NCBI GenBank assembly: GCA_009377375.1
Contig: WHUE01000001.1
Span: forward strand, 35,697 to 99,696
Reading direction: 5' to 3'
DNA from: Alphaproteobacteria bacterium
GTDB taxonomy: Bacteria > Pseudomonadota > Alphaproteobacteria > MPNO01 > UBA2964
Length of the DNA stretch: 64,000 nucleotides
How positions within the stretch are numbered: position 1 is the stretch's first letter; the number at the start of each line of letters is the position of its first letter. Below the pieces are notes generated by a model, which was not told where the DNA came from, ran no database searches, and saw nothing but the letters and a program-made list of their open reading frames with translations. The position numbers and the translations under genes were made by a program. This document shows positions 1 to 10,908 of the stretch, piece by piece.

Positions 1-773
1 CGGAAGGCAAGGTGACCATCGCGGTGGTCGGCAAATACACGCAGCTTCCCGACGCATACAAGTCGCTGGCCGAGGCGCTCAATCACGGTGGCTTCGCCAA
101 CAACGTCAATGTCGACCTCAACTGGATCGACTCCGAAATCTTCGAGACCGAGGACGCTGTCCATCATCTGGAATCGGTGGAGGGAATCCTGGTTCCGGGC
201 GGGTTCGGCGAGCGCGGGGCGGAAGGCAAGATCGCCGCGGTGCGCTTCGCCCGGGAGCGCAAGGTGCCGTATTTCGGCATCTGCTTCGGCATGCAGATGG
301 CGGTGATCGAGGCGGCACGCAACATGGCCGGTATCGCCCGGGCGGGCAGCACCGAGTTCGGGCCGACGCCGGAGCCGGTGGTCGGGCTGCTGACGGAATG
401 GAAGCGCGGCAACACGGTGGAGCGCCGCAACGTGGAGTCCGATCTTGGCGGGTCGATGCGGCTCGGCGCCTATCCATGCCGCATGAAGCCCGGCACGCTG
501 GCGCACGAAATCTACGGCGCCGACGACATCAGCGAACGCCACCGCCATCGCTACGAGGTCAACATCAATTACGGGCCCCGGCTGGAGGCGGCCGGGCTGG
601 TCTTTTCCGGTCTGTCGCCGGACGGGGTGCTGCCGGAAATCATTGAGCTGCCCGACCACCCGTGGTTCATCGGCGTGCAGTTCCATCCCGAGCTGAAATC
701 CAAGCCGTTCGACCCGCACCCGCTGTTCAAGTCCTTCATCCAGGCGGCGGTGGAACGCTCCCGTCTGGTCTAG
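1..773 (+). CDS. pyrG: CTP synthase, C-terminal glutaminase part (5' truncated by window edge)
   Basis: CTP synthase makes CTP from UTP, ATP and glutamine in the cytoplasm. Only the C-terminal class I glutamine amidotransferase domain is present; the N-terminal synthetase domain lies left of the window. The frame is open from base 3, so the GTG at 12 is an internal valine, not a start. Visible are the nucleophile elbow [10 protein letters not shown] with its catalytic Cys, and [18 protein letters not shown] with the His and Glu of the triad. About 256 of the roughly 540 residues usual for the family are seen. kdsA follows after about 65 bp, and eno comes next, a common alphaproteobacterial order. 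Identity is secure. Confidence 0.97.
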   Translation, partial: EGKVTIAVVGKYTQLPDAYKSLAEALNHGGFANNVNVDLNWIDSEIFETEDAVHHLESVEGILVPGGFGERGAEGKIAAVRFARERKVPYFGICFGMQMAVIEAARNMAGIARAGSTEFGPTPEPVVGLLTEWKRGNTVERRNVESDLGGSMRLGAYPCRMKPGTLAHEIYGADDISERHRHRYEVNINYGPRLEAAGLVFSGLSPDGVLPEIIELPDHPWFIGVQFHPELKSKPFDPHPLFKSFIQAAVERSRLV

Positions 774-837
774 CCGCGGGCGGGCGTTAGTGCTACACCC
801 CTGCGCGGACCTTCCGAGGGACGCTTCCAGGCTCAGG

Positions 838-1671
838 ATGACCAAGCCCCGCCACATCGAGATCGGCAACGTGACCGTCGGCAACGACCTGCCGCTGGTC
901 CTGATCGCGGGGCCCTGCGCGCTGGAAAGCCGGGCGCACGCGCTGGAAATGTCCCATGCGCTGGTGGAGCTCACGGCGAAGCTCGGCATCGGGCTGATCT
1001 ACAAGACCTCGTTCGACAAGGCGAACCGCACCTCGCTCAGCAATGCGCGGGGGATGGGGCTGGAGGAAAGCCTGCCGATCCTCGCCGAGGTGCGCGAGAC
1101 CCACGGCTGCCCGGTGCTGACCGACGTGCACACGGCCGAGCAATGCGCCCCGGTGGCCGAGGCGGTGGACGTGCTGCAGATTCCCGCCTTCCTGTGCCGC
1201 CAGACCGACCTGATCCTCGCCGCCGCCACCACGGGCAAGCCGCTGAACATCAAGAAGGGCCAGTTCCTCGCGCCATGGGACATGAAGAACGTGGTCGCGA
1301 AGGCGAATGCCGGCGGCAACGACAAGGTAATGCTGTGCGAGCGCGGCGCGTCGTTCGGCTACAACACGCTCGTCTCCGACATGCGCTCGCTGCCGATCCT
1401 GGCGGAGACCGGCTGCCCGGTGGTGTTCGACGCCACCCATTCGGTGCAGCAGCCGGGCGGGCAGGGGACGGCCAGCGGGGGACAGCGCGAGTTCGTGCCG
1501 GTGCTGGCCCGCGCCGCCGTGGCGGTCGGCGTCGCCGTCGTGTTCATGGAAACGCACCAGGACCCCGACAGCGCGCCGTCGGACGGACCCAACATGGTTC
1601 ACTTCAGGGACATGGAGCCCCTGATCCGTACCCTGATGGCGTTCGACGCCGTCGCGAAGACGAAATACTGA
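838..1671 (+). CDS. kdsA: 3-deoxy-8-phosphooctulonate synthase (KDO-8-P synthase)
   Basis: Condenses phosphoenolpyruvate with arabinose 5-phosphate to KDO-8-phosphate, the first committed step toward the KDO of lipopolysaccharide, so the organism makes a Gram-negative outer membrane. The protein is 277 residues, normal for the family. It has the [10 protein letters not shown] motif near the N terminus, [12 protein letters not shown] for PEP binding, and the [12 protein letters not shown] segment. A GTG at 790 would add 16 residues (beginning MLHPCADL) unlike KdsA N termini. The ATG at 838, giving [12 protein letters not shown], fits the family better and is chosen. It lies between pyrG and eno on the same strand with short gaps, so cotranscription is likely. 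Confidence 0.96.
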   Translation: MTKPRHIEIGNVTVGNDLPLVLIAGPCALESRAHALEMSHALVELTAKLGIGLIYKTSFDKANRTSLSNARGMGLEESLPILAEVRETHGCPVLTDVHTAEQCAPVAEAVDVLQIPAFLCRQTDLILAAATTGKPLNIKKGQFLAPWDMKNVVAKANAGGNDKVMLCERGASFGYNTLVSDMRSLPILAETGCPVVFDATHSVQQPGGQGTASGGQREFVPVLARAAVAVGVAVVFMETHQDPDSAPSDGPNMVHFRDMEPLIRTLMAFDAVAKTKY

Positions 1672-1679
1672 CCCCCTGA

Positions 1680-2987
<1,308 letters not shown>

Positions 2988-3099
2988 CGATCGGGGGCAC
3001 ACACTCGCCACGGTTTTGTAGTCAAGCTGAGTCTTTTTTGCCACAGATTGGCTAAGATCCAGACATAACTGACTCTTTTTGCAGAAACGTCTTGACCCG

Positions 3100-3125
3100 G
3101 CGAATCGGGATGTGATTCGATTCGC
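3100..3125 (+). promoter_or_regulatory. 8-bp inverted repeat abutting the ftsB start codon
   Basis: GCGAATCG (3100-3107) and CGATTCGC (3118-3125) are perfect reverse complements separated by 10 bases, and the repeat ends two bases before the ftsB ATG at 3128. No clear Shine-Dalgarno sequence is seen there, so the repeat occupies the place where a ribosome would bind. It could be an operator or an mRNA hairpin masking initiation. This is pattern only, with no known counterpart recognised. Confidence 0.35.
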
Positions 3126-3127
3126 GC

Positions 3128-3460
3128 ATGTCGATGATCCTGGAGATTCGGCGGCGCGGCCGCCACGTTGCGGGCTCCATTCTGGGGGCCCTCCTGTTCG
3201 CCTATTTCCTTTTTCATGCCATCCAGGGCGACCGGGGTCTTCTCGCCTGGGTGCAGGTGCGCCAGCAGATCGTCGAAGCCGAAGTCCAACTCGCCGGCGT
3301 AGAGGCGGAGCGGGGACAGTGGGAGGGGCGGGTGTCGCTGCTCCGGTCCAGCGGGCTGGACCGCGACATGCTGGACGAGCGCACGCGGCTCGTGACCGGG
3401 CTGGCGCGCGAGGACGAGCTCGTGATCCTGAATGCGGACGGCGAAGGCGCCGCGGATTAA
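3128..3460 (+). CDS. ftsB: Septum formation initiator, FtsB/DivIC family
   Basis: Small bitopic divisome protein that in other bacteria joins FtsL and FtsQ to control septal peptidoglycan synthesis. 110 residues. A short basic cytoplasmic start (about 1-15) leads to one transmembrane segment (about 16-32, ending AYFLFHAI). A heptad-type coiled coil follows (about 42-75), then the family sequence with LDRDMLDERTR. The position right after eno is the classic ftsB location and supports the call. An alternative ATG two codons downstream cannot be excluded. An inverted repeat sits at the start codon and a strong terminator follows 23 bp after the stop. Confidence 0.88.
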   Translation: MSMILEIRRRGRHVAGSILGALLFAYFLFHAIQGDRGLLAWVQVRQQIVEAEVQLAGVEAERGQWEGRVSLLRSSGLDRDMLDERTRLVTGLAREDELVILNADGEGAAD

Positions 3461-3483
3461 GCTCAGCGCCCCCGGATGTCGCA

Positions 3484-3519
3484 CTGATTAACCGGCCTTC
3501 GGTTAATCAGATTTTTTTT
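3484..3519 (+). terminator. Rho-independent terminator after ftsB
   Basis: CTGATTAACCG (3484-3494) and CGGTTAATCAG (3500-3510) form a perfect 11-bp stem with a 5-base GCCTT loop, followed by a run of eight T (3512-3519). It separates the pyrG-kdsA-eno-ftsB group from the pdh genes. Confidence 0.93.
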
Positions 3520-3650
3520 CTTTCCCAACAAGGTTTTAAAACGACATAAACTTACGCGGCCCGCTGTTGCGGCGAGGCCGTTTTTGGTTAACCTGAGGGG
3601 TAATCAGCGCGGGCTAGCGTGCCCGGCCGCCAATCGGGAGAGACAATCAC

Positions 3651-4700
3651 ATGGCTGCCACCTCACGGTCGGTTTCCAGGCGCTCCACCCGCCCCGCCAA
3701 ATCGAAATCATCCGCCTCCGACGACAAGGCCCCGCAAAACGATCCGGAAACCCTGATCGGATTCTACCGCGATATGCTCCTGATCCGCCGTTTCGAGGAG
3801 AAGGCGGGGCAGATGTACGGCATGGGGCTGATCGGCGGATTCTGCCATCTCTATATCGGCCAGGAAGCCGTGGTGGTCGGCATGCAGGCCAATGTGGAGG
3901 AGAACGACGCCGTCATCACGAGCTATCGCGATCACGGCCACATGCTGGCCTGCGGCATGGATCCGAAGGGCGTGATGGCCGAGCTGACGGGCCGGCGAAC
4001 AGGGTATTCGAAGGGCAAGGGCGGCTCGATGCACATGTTCAGCGCCGAGAAGAACTTCTACGGCGGACACGGCATCGTGGGGGCCCAGGTTTCGATCGGC
4101 ACCGGTCTCAGCTTCGCCCAGAAGTACCGCGACAACGGCGGCGTCACCATGGTCTATTTCGGCGACGGTGCGGCCAACCAGGGCCAGGTGCATGAATCGC
4201 TGAACATGGCGGCGCTGTGGACGCTGCCGGTGATTTACGTGATCGAGAACAACAAGTACGGCATGGGCACCGCGATCGACCGCGCCTCGGCGACCAAGGA
4301 ACTATACAAGCTGGGCGAGGGGCTCGGCATTCCGGGCCAGGAGGTCGACGGCATGGATGTCGAGGCCGTGCAGGAGGCCGCCGCAAGGGCCGTTGCTCAC
4401 GCCCGCGCGGGCAAGGGGCCCTACATGCTGGAAATGGCGACCTACCGCTACCGGGGCCATTCGATGTCAGACCCGGCAAAGTACCGGACCAAGGAAGAAG
4501 TCGCGCGGATGCGCAATGAGCACGATCCGATCAACACGCTGCGCGACCGCATGCTGGAGGCCGGGGCGACGGACGAGGACACGCTCAAGACGATCGACCG
4601 GGAGGTCAAGGACATCGTCACCGAGGCGGCCGAGTTCGCGCAGAACAGCCCCGAGCCCGATCCCTCCGAGCTCTATACCGACGTGCTCGTAGAAGCGTAA
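3651..4700 (+). CDS. pdhA: Pyruvate dehydrogenase E1 component, alpha subunit
   Basis: Thiamine-diphosphate-dependent E1 alpha: with E1 beta it decarboxylates pyruvate and reductively acetylates the lipoyl groups of the complex. 349 residues. A low-complexity Ser/Lys/Arg-rich start of about 30 residues precedes the catalytic domain ([20 protein letters not shown]). The ThDP/Mg motif begins [12 protein letters not shown] and ends with the conserved ENNKYGMGT. The phosphorylation-loop-like region [15 protein letters not shown] is typical of pyruvate rather than branched-chain E1 alpha. It starts the pdh operon, 190 bp after ftsB and behind a terminator, so its promoter should lie at about 3520-3640. 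pdhB follows after 31 bp. Confidence 0.97.
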   Translation: MAATSRSVSRRSTRPAKSKSSASDDKAPQNDPETLIGFYRDMLLIRRFEEKAGQMYGMGLIGGFCHLYIGQEAVVVGMQANVEENDAVITSYRDHGHMLACGMDPKGVMAELTGRRTGYSKGKGGSMHMFSAEKNFYGGHGIVGAQVSIGTGLSFAQKYRDNGGVTMVYFGDGAANQGQVHESLNMAALWTLPVIYVIENNKYGMGTAIDRASATKELYKLGEGLGIPGQEVDGMDVEAVQEAAARAVAHARAGKGPYMLEMATYRYRGHSMSDPAKYRTKEEVARMRNEHDPINTLRDRMLEAGATDEDTLKTIDREVKDIVTEAAEFAQNSPEPDPSELYTDVLVEA

Positions 4701-4731
4701 GGCATCAGGGTTCAGAGAGGACTATCAGGGT

Positions 4732-6147
4732 ATGCCGATCAACATCCTTATGCCTGCGTTGTCGCCGACGATGACGGAAGGCAATCTGGCCAAGTGGCTC
4801 AAGAAGGAAGGCGACGCGGTCGCCGCCGGCGATGTGCTGGCGGAGATCGAGACCGACAAGGCGACGATGGAGGTCGAGGCCGTCGACGAGGGCATCCTCG
4901 GCAGGATCGTCGTGCCGGACGGGTCGGAGGGCGTGAAGGTCAATTCCGTCATCGGCATGATCCTGGAGGAGGGCGAGGACGCGTCTGCGCTGTCCGACGC
5001 CGCTGCCGCCCCGGCGGGAAAGCCGGAGGAGAAACCGGAGGAAAAGCCGGAGGCGAAGGAGGCGGCGGACGCAAAGCAGGACAGACCGAAAAAGGACAAG
5101 CCGGCGGACAAGCCCGAACCGCCCAGGGCCGCGCCGCCCGCGGAAAAGGAATACGACGGCGAGACCGCGACGATCACGATGCGCGAGGCGCTGCGCGATG
5201 CGATGGCAGAGGAGATGCGGCGCGACGAGACCGTCTTCCTGATGGGCGAGGAGGTCGCGCAGTACGAGGGCGCCTACAAGGTCAGCCAGGGCCTGCTGGA
5301 CGAGTTCGGCGACCGGCGCGTGGTCGACACGCCGATCACGGAGCACGGCTTCACCGGCGTCGGCGTCGGCGCGGCCATGGCCGGGCTGCGGCCGATCGTG
5401 GAGTTCATGACCTTCAACTTCGCCATGCAGGCGATGGACCAGATCATCAACTCGGCCGCCAAGACGAACTACATGTCAGGCGGACAGATGCGGTGCCCCA
5501 TCGTCATCCGTGGCCCCAACGGCGCCGCCGCCCGCGTGGCCGCGCAGCATTCGCAGTGCTTCGCGAGCTGGTACGCTCATGTCCCCGGCCTCACCGTCGT
5601 CTCGCCCTGGAGCCCCGCGGACGCGAAGGGGCTGCTGAAATCGGCAATCCGGTCGTCCAACCCGGTGATCTTTCTTGAGAACGAGATTCTCTACGGCCAG
5701 AGCGGCGAGGTCCCCACCGATGCCGACTGGACCGTTCCCATCGGCAAGGCCCGGATCGTGCGCGAGGGGGCGGACGTGACCATTACCGCCTTCTCGATCA
5801 TGGTCGGCAAGGCGCTCGAGGCTGCGGAGGCCCTGGCGAAGGACGGCATCGAGGCGGAGGTGATCGACCTGCGTACCCTGCGTCCGCTCGACCGCGACAC
5901 CATCCTCGCCTCGGTGAAGAAGACCAACCGCATCGTCTCGGTGGAGGAGGGCTGGCCCTATGCCGGCATCGGCTCCGAAATCGCCGCGTTGATGATGGAG
6001 ACGGCCTTCGACTGGCTCGACGCGCCGGTGGCGCGGGTCTGCGCCGTCGACGTGCCGCTGCCCTATGCCGCCAACCTCGAAGCACTGGCGCTGCCGCAGG
6101 CGGACGGCATTGTCGCCGCCGCCAGGACAGTCTGCTACGCGGACTGA
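4732..6147 (+). CDS. pdhB: Pyruvate dehydrogenase E1 component, beta subunit, with N-terminal lipoyl domain
   Basis: E1 beta partner of PdhA. 471 residues, about 140 longer than the plain subunit because a lipoyl domain (about 1-77, lipoylated lysine in [10 protein letters not shown]43) is fused to the N terminus. A linker rich in Glu, Lys, Pro and Ala (about 90-140) connects it to the transketolase-like catalytic domain, which begins near [16 protein letters not shown] and ends with the C-terminal domain carrying TLRPLDRDT and [11 protein letters not shown]. Lipoyl-E1 beta is known from other Alphaproteobacteria. The lipoyl segment is almost base-for-base identical to that of pdhC downstream. 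The start, [14 protein letters not shown], matches lipoyl domains exactly. Confidence 0.97.
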   Translation: MPINILMPALSPTMTEGNLAKWLKKEGDAVAAGDVLAEIETDKATMEVEAVDEGILGRIVVPDGSEGVKVNSVIGMILEEGEDASALSDAAAAPAGKPEEKPEEKPEAKEAADAKQDRPKKDKPADKPEPPRAAPPAEKEYDGETATITMREALRDAMAEEMRRDETVFLMGEEVAQYEGAYKVSQGLLDEFGDRRVVDTPITEHGFTGVGVGAAMAGLRPIVEFMTFNFAMQAMDQIINSAAKTNYMSGGQMRCPIVIRGPNGAAARVAAQHSQCFASWYAHVPGLTVVSPWSPADAKGLLKSAIRSSNPVIFLENEILYGQSGEVPTDADWTVPIGKARIVREGADVTITAFSIMVGKALEAAEALAKDGIEAEVIDLRTLRPLDRDTILASVKKTNRIVSVEEGWPYAGIGSEIAALMMETAFDWLDAPVARVCAVDVPLPYAANLEALALPQADGIVAAARTVCYAD

Positions 6148-6171
6148 CGCGGTCCGGACCGGGAAAACACC

Positions 6172-7584
6172 ATGCCGATCAAGATCCTGATGCCGGCGCT
6201 GTCGCCCACCATGACGGAGGGCAACCTCGCCAAATGGCTGAAAAAGGAGGGCGACGAGGTCGCCCCCGGTGACGTGCTGGCGGAGATCGAGACAGACAAG
6301 GCGACGATGGAGGTCGAGGCCGTCGACGAGGGCATCCTCGGCAGGATCGTCGTGCCGGACGGGTCGGAGGGCGTGAAGGTCAACGCGGTGATCGGTGTGA
6401 TCCTCGAAGAAGGCGAGGACAGCAGCGCGCTCGAAAACTTCGCCGCCGATACCGAGCCGGCTGAAAAGGCCGAAAAGCAGCAGGAAGAGAAAAAACAGGA
6501 AAAGAAGACGCCGGAGCCCGCCGCGGCAAAGCCGGCCAGGGCTGCGGCGGAAGTCTCCGCCACCCCGCTGGCCCGGCGCATCGCCGAGCAGGGCGGTGTC
6601 GATATCGGCACCGTCGCCGGGACCGGTGGGCACGGCCGCATCACCCGGTCGGACGTGGAGAAGGCCATGGGCGGCGGCCGGAACGGCGGCGCTGCGGCAC
6701 CGGCCGGGAAGGGCGGCCGCATCTTCGCCAGCCCGCTCGCCCGCCGGCTGGCCGCCGAGAACGAGCTCGACCTGGCTTCCATCGCCGGCAGCGGGCCCGA
6801 GGGGCGCATCGTCAAGACCGATATCGAGGCGGCGCTGGCCGCGCCGGCAGCTGCGCCCGCCGCCGGCCCCGCGCCGCAACCGGCCGCCGGGGACGAATTC
6901 GACATCGTGCCGCTCAACACGATGCGCAAGGTGATCGCCGAGCGCATGACGCACGCCAAATCGACCGTGCCGCATTTCTACCTGACGGTCGATTGCGAGA
7001 TCGACGAGTTGCTGAAAACCCGCAAGGTGCTCAACGAGCGGGGCGAGAAGGAAGGGATCAAGCTGTCGGTGAACGACTTCATCATCCGTGCCTGCGCCGC
7101 GGCGCTGATGGAGGTGCCGAAGGCCAATGTGGGCTGGGTCGGCGACGGGACCATGCGGCAGTACAAGAAGGCCGACATCTCGGTCGCCGTCGCGCTCGAG
7201 GGCGGGCTCATCACCCCGATCGTGCGCGGCGCCGAATCCAAGGGGCTGGCGCAGATTTCCGCCGACATGAAGGATCTCGCCGCCCGCGCCCGCGACGGCA
7301 AGCTCGCCCCCGAGGAATATCAGGGCGGATCGTTCAGCGTCTCCAATCTGGGGATGTTCGGGATCAAGCAGTTCGACGCGGTAATCAACGAGCCGCAGGC
7401 CTGCATCCTCGCCGTCGGCGCGGGCGAGCAGCGCCCGGTGGTGAAGGACGGCGAGCTCAGGATCGCCACCGTGATGACCTGCACCCTGTCCTGCGACCAC
7501 CGCGTGGTCGACGGCGCGACCGGCGCGCTGCTGCTCTCCGCCATCAAGCGGCTGATCGAATACCCGGCGGCGATGCTGCTCTAG
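6172..7584 (+). CDS. pdhC: Pyruvate dehydrogenase E2, dihydrolipoamide acetyltransferase
   Basis: Core of the PDH complex; transfers acetyl from lipoyl to CoA. 470 residues. Order: one lipoyl domain (1-77, K43), a charged E/K-rich linker (about 95-125), a first E3/E1-binding-like domain (about 128-166, ATPLARRIAEQ ... GGHGRITRSDVEKA), a Gly/Ala linker, a second such domain (about 184-222, ASPLARRLAAEN ... GPEGRIVKTDIEAA), an Ala/Pro linker, then the acetyltransferase domain ending with catalytic CDHRVVDGA. Two peripheral-subunit-binding domains in one E2 are unusual; most have one. Gap to pdhB is 24 bp and to lpdA 38 bp. The function is secure; the role of the extra domain is unknown. Confidence 0.97.
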   Translation: MPIKILMPALSPTMTEGNLAKWLKKEGDEVAPGDVLAEIETDKATMEVEAVDEGILGRIVVPDGSEGVKVNAVIGVILEEGEDSSALENFAADTEPAEKAEKQQEEKKQEKKTPEPAAAKPARAAAEVSATPLARRIAEQGGVDIGTVAGTGGHGRITRSDVEKAMGGGRNGGAAAPAGKGGRIFASPLARRLAAENELDLASIAGSGPEGRIVKTDIEAALAAPAAAPAAGPAPQPAAGDEFDIVPLNTMRKVIAERMTHAKSTVPHFYLTVDCEIDELLKTRKVLNERGEKEGIKLSVNDFIIRACAAALMEVPKANVGWVGDGTMRQYKKADISVAVALEGGLITPIVRGAESKGLAQISADMKDLAARARDGKLAPEEYQGGSFSVSNLGMFGIKQFDAVINEPQACILAVGAGEQRPVVKDGELRIATVMTCTLSCDHRVVDGATGALLLSAIKRLIEYPAAMLL

Positions 7585-7622
7585 GCGGCGCGCGGCCGGA
7601 TACGGAAACCCGAAAGGACGTC

Positions 7623-9020
7623 ATGGCGGAACAATCCTTCGACGTGGTCATTCTCGGCGGCGGGCCCGGCGGCTACGTGGCGGCGATCCGCGCGAGCCAG
7701 CTCGGCATGAAGGCCGCGGTGGTGGAGCGCGAGCATCTCGGCGGCATTTGCCTCAACTGGGGCTGCATCCCGACCAAGGCGCTGCTGCGGAGCGCGGAGA
7801 TCGGCCATATCCTGAGCGAGCTCGATTCCTTCGGCTTTTCCGCCAAGGACATCTCCTTCGACATCGAGAAGATCGTCAAGCGCTCCCGCGCCGTCGCGAA
7901 ACGCCTGAACCAGGGGGTCACCGGGCTGATGAAGAAGAACAAGGTCGCCGTGTTCGACGGGACCGGCAGGCTGACCGGTCCGGGCAAGGTCGCGGTGGAG
8001 AAGGACGGCAAGCCGGTTGCGGAGCTGTCGGCCAAGCACATCGTCATCGCCACCGGCGCGCGCGCCCGCACCCTGCCGGGGCTGGAGCACGACGGTGAGC
8101 TGGTCTGGACCTACAAGGAAGCGATGGTGCCCAAGGCCATGCCGAAATCGCTGCTGGTCGTGGGCTCCGGCGCCATCGGGATGGAGTTCGCCAGCTTCTA
8201 CCGCGACCTCGGCGCGGAGGTGACGGTGGTGGAGGTCCTGGACCGCATCCTGCCCGTGGAGGACGAGGAGATTTCGGCCGCCGCCCGCAAGGCATTCGAG
8301 AAGCAGGGCATGACCATCCATACCGGCGCCACGGTCAAGGAACTGAAGAAGGCGAAGAACAAGGTCACCGCCACAATGGAGGCCGGCGGCAAGACGCAGG
8401 AGATTACGGTGGAGCGGGTGATCCTGGCGGTCGGCATCGTCGGCAATGTCGAGGATATCGGGCTCGACGGCACCGGGGTGAAGGTCGACCGTACCCATAT
8501 CGAGGTGAACGAGTGGCTGGAGACGGGGGAGAAGGGCGTCTACGCCATCGGCGACGTGGTCGGCCCGCCATGGCTCGCGCACAAGGCGAGCCATGAAGGC
8601 GTGATCTGCGTCGAGCATATCGCAGGGGTGGAGACTCACCCGCTGGACGTCACCACCATCCCCGGCTGCACCTATTGCCGGCCGCAGATCGCCAGCGTCG
8701 GGCTGACCGAGGCGAAGGCGAAGGAGCAGGGCTATGATGTGAAGGCCGGCAAGTTCCCGTTCCTCGCCAACGGCAAGGCCATCGCGCTCGGCGACGACAG
8801 CGGATTCGTCAAGACCGTGTTCGACGCGAAGACCGGCGAGCTGCTGGGCGCACACATGATCGGGCCGGAGGTGACGGAGATGATCCAGGGCTTCGGCATC
8901 GCCCGCACGCTGGAATCGACCGAGGCCGAGCTGATGCAGGCAGTGTTCCCGCACCCGACCCTGTCCGAGGCAATGGGCGAGGCGGTGCTTGACGCTTACG
9001 GCCGGGTTCTCCACTTCTGA
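7623..9020 (+). CDS. lpdA: Dihydrolipoyl dehydrogenase (E3)
   Basis: FAD-dependent E3 that reoxidises dihydrolipoamide and passes electrons to NAD. 465 residues from the ATG at 7623, preceded by a Shine-Dalgarno-like gaaagga; the frame stays open upstream to 6993 but that part is a shadow of pdhC. Rossmann motif ILGGGPGGYVAAIRA at the start, redox disulfide GGICLNWGCIPTK, NAD-binding VVGSGAIGMEFASF, FAD-binding VYAIGDV, and the C-terminal HPTLSEAMGEA with the active-site His-Glu pair. Last of the four PDH genes; the next gene overlaps its stop codon by one base. Confidence 0.97.
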   Translation: MAEQSFDVVILGGGPGGYVAAIRASQLGMKAAVVEREHLGGICLNWGCIPTKALLRSAEIGHILSELDSFGFSAKDISFDIEKIVKRSRAVAKRLNQGVTGLMKKNKVAVFDGTGRLTGPGKVAVEKDGKPVAELSAKHIVIATGARARTLPGLEHDGELVWTYKEAMVPKAMPKSLLVVGSGAIGMEFASFYRDLGAEVTVVEVLDRILPVEDEEISAAARKAFEKQGMTIHTGATVKELKKAKNKVTATMEAGGKTQEITVERVILAVGIVGNVEDIGLDGTGVKVDRTHIEVNEWLETGEKGVYAIGDVVGPPWLAHKASHEGVICVEHIAGVETHPLDVTTIPGCTYCRPQIASVGLTEAKAKEQGYDVKAGKFPFLANGKAIALGDDSGFVKTVFDAKTGELLGAHMIGPEVTEMIQGFGIARTLESTEAELMQAVFPHPTLSEAMGEAVLDAYGRVLHF

Positions 9021-9472
9021 TGGGCGTCGCCGTCCGGCCCGTCGCGGTGACCGACCGGGAAGGCTGGTTCCGCCTGTGGCGAGGCTATCTCGCGTTCTAT
9101 CGCGCCGAACTGGCGGACGGAATTTCGGAGCACACCTGGACACGGCTGCTGGACAAGGATGCGCCGGTGTGGGGACTGGTGGCGGTGACGGACGGTCCGG
9201 ATCCCGCCGTCGTTGGCATTGTGAACTATGTCCTGCACGCCAATACCTGGACGGACAGGCCGGTATGCTACCTGGAGGATCTGTTCGTCGATCCGGAACG
9301 GCGGGGCGCCGGAACCGGCCGGGCCCTGATCGACGCCGTTGTCGTGCTGGCGCGAACGCACCGCTGGCACCGGGTTTACTGGATGACCAAAGAGGACAAC
9401 GCCGCCGCCCGCCGTCTTTATGATAAGGTTGCTGACGCAACCGACTGGGTCCGCTACGACGCGCATATGTGA
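9020..9472 (+). CDS. GNAT family N-acetyltransferase
   Basis: 150-residue cytoplasmic acetyltransferase. The acetyl-CoA-binding motif A is clear: [22 protein letters not shown]-terminal [11 protein letters not shown] is typical of motif B in this family. The substrate cannot be read from sequence. The ATG overlaps the lpdA stop (TGATG), and its own stop overlaps a possible GTG start for lipA, so it is translationally linked to the pdh/lip operon. It may act on a small molecule or a protein; no specific link to lipoate metabolism is shown. Confidence 0.88.
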   Translation: MGVAVRPVAVTDREGWFRLWRGYLAFYRAELADGISEHTWTRLLDKDAPVWGLVAVTDGPDPAVVGIVNYVLHANTWTDRPVCYLEDLFVDPERRGAGTGRALIDAVVVLARTHRWHRVYWMTKEDNAAARRLYDKVADATDWVRYDAHM

Positions 9473-9474
9473 CG

Positions 9475-10425
9475 ATGAGCAAGGCTGAAAGAATCCGCCA
9501 TCCCGAGAAGGTCAACCGGCCGGATAGTCCCGTGCCGCGCAAGCCGCAATGGATTCGCGTGCGCGCGCCGGGTTCGGCGGAGTACCAGAAGACCCGCGCG
9601 CTGATGCGCGAGCTCGACCTCGTGACCGTATGCGAGGAGGCCGCCTGCCCGAATATCGGCGAGTGCTGGTCGCAGCGTCACGCCACCATGATGATCATGG
9701 GCGCCGTCTGCACCCGCGCCTGCGCCTTCTGCAACGTCGCGACGGGGCGGCCCGGCCGGCTGGATGCGGACGAGCCCGCCCATGTGGCCGAGGCGGTCGG
9801 CAAGCTCGGGCTGCGCCATGTGGTCATCACCTCGGTCGACCGCGACGATTTGGACGACGGCGGAGCGGCGCATTTCACCGCCGTGATCCGCGGCATCCGG
9901 GACGCCTCGCCGGAGACCACCATCGAAATCCTGACGCCCGATTTCCTGCGCAAGGAGGGGGCGCTGGAGGTCGTGGTCGAGGCGCGGCCGGACGTGTTCA
10001 ACCACAACCTGGAGACCGTGCCGCGGCTCTATCCGAGCGTCCGGCCGGGCGCTCGCTACTACCATTCGCTTCGCCTGCTGGACCGGGTGAAGCAGCTCGA
10101 CCCCTCGCTGTTCACCAAGTCCGGGCTGATGGCCGGGCTGGGGGAGTCGAAGCAGGAGATTGCGCAGGTCATGGACGACCTGCGCTGCGCCGATGTCGAT
10201 TTCCTGACCATCGGCCAGTATCTGCAGCCGACGGTGAAGCATCATCCCATCGACCGCTTCGTCACCCCGGACGAGTTCGAGGGCTTCAGGACATTGGCGC
10301 TGTCCAAGGGGTTCCTGCTGGTGTCGTCGTCGCCGCTGACCCGTTCGTCCTATCACGCAGACCGGGATTTCGAGATGCTGCGCCGGGCGCGCGAGGACAG
10401 CCTCGCCGCGGCGGCAAGGGGCTGA
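9475..10425 (+). CDS. lipA: Lipoyl synthase
   Basis: Radical SAM enzyme that inserts two sulfurs into protein-bound octanoyl groups to make lipoyl cofactors, here presumably on PdhB and PdhC encoded just upstream. 316 residues from ATG 9475; a GTG at 9469 would add two residues. Both cluster-binding motifs are present: the auxiliary one in [14 protein letters not shown] and the radical [11 protein letters not shown]. The C-terminal RSSYHAD, whose serine ligates the auxiliary cluster, is intact. No lipB was seen in the window. Confidence 0.97.
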   Translation: MSKAERIRHPEKVNRPDSPVPRKPQWIRVRAPGSAEYQKTRALMRELDLVTVCEEAACPNIGECWSQRHATMMIMGAVCTRACAFCNVATGRPGRLDADEPAHVAEAVGKLGLRHVVITSVDRDDLDDGGAAHFTAVIRGIRDASPETTIEILTPDFLRKEGALEVVVEARPDVFNHNLETVPRLYPSVRPGARYYHSLRLLDRVKQLDPSLFTKSGLMAGLGESKQEIAQVMDDLRCADVDFLTIGQYLQPTVKHHPIDRFVTPDEFEGFRTLALSKGFLLVSSSPLTRSSYHADRDFEMLRRAREDSLAAAARG

Positions 10426-10434
10426 CCCGGACGG

Positions 10435-10908
10435 ATGCCCACCCACGCAGAGCAGCGTTTTCTCGCCTATTCGCAGGACAAGCTGTTTGCGCTCGTCGCC
10501 GATGTGGAGCGCTATCCCGAATTCCTGCCCTGGTGCATCGGCTGCCGCGTCACCCGGCGCGACGGGAGCGTCATCTGGGCCGACCTGATCGTCGGCTTCA
10601 AGATGATCCGCGAGCAGTTCACCTCCAAGGTCACGCTTATGGCCCCCGATCGGATTGATGTAGAATATCAGAAAGGCCCATTCAAGTATCTGAACAACCA
10701 CTGGAAATTTATTCCGGGGGAGGGAGGCTGCACGATCGATTTCTACATCGATTTCGAATTCCGCTCGCGGCTGCTGAAGAATATCCTGGAGCCGCTGTTC
10801 AACGAGGCGGTCAAGCGCATGGTCCGCGCCTTTGAAACCCGGGCCCATGCGCTTTACGGCGACGATGCCGCTTCGTCCGCGGGAAGCCCCGCCGGCACTC
10901 AGAAATAG
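10435..10908 (+). CDS. RatA/Coq10-type START-like domain protein
   Basis: 157 residues forming one polyketide-cyclase/START-like domain. It opens with QRFLAYSQDKLFALVADVERYPEFLPWC and carries IDFYIDFEFRSRLLKNIL, typical of the family that includes mitochondrial Coq10 (ubiquinone binding) and E. coli RatA. Databases often label these as ribosome-association toxins, but in Alphaproteobacteria next to lipA a Coq10-like quinone-chaperone role seems more likely; that is inference. It follows lipA by 9 bp, so it probably ends the pdh-lip transcript. Its 3' end overlaps the opposing DUF429 gene by 10 bp. Confidence 0.88.
   Translation: MPTHAEQRFLAYSQDKLFALVADVERYPEFLPWCIGCRVTRRDGSVIWADLIVGFKMIREQFTSKVTLMAPDRIDVEYQKGPFKYLNNHWKFIPGEGGCTIDFYIDFEFRSRLLKNILEPLFNEAVKRMVRAFETRAHALYGDDAASSAGSPAGTQK

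Noticed and set aside
5476..7500. 674-codon open frame on the minus strand across pdhB and pdhC
   Set aside because: It mirrors two certain genes and has Arg/His/Gly-rich composition typical of antisense frames in high-GC DNA; no family motif.
10435..10908. Toxin-antitoxin locus because of the RatA-type protein
   Set aside because: No antitoxin partner is next to it; the gene follows lipA in the conserved alphaproteobacterial arrangement and is better read as a Coq10/START-like protein.
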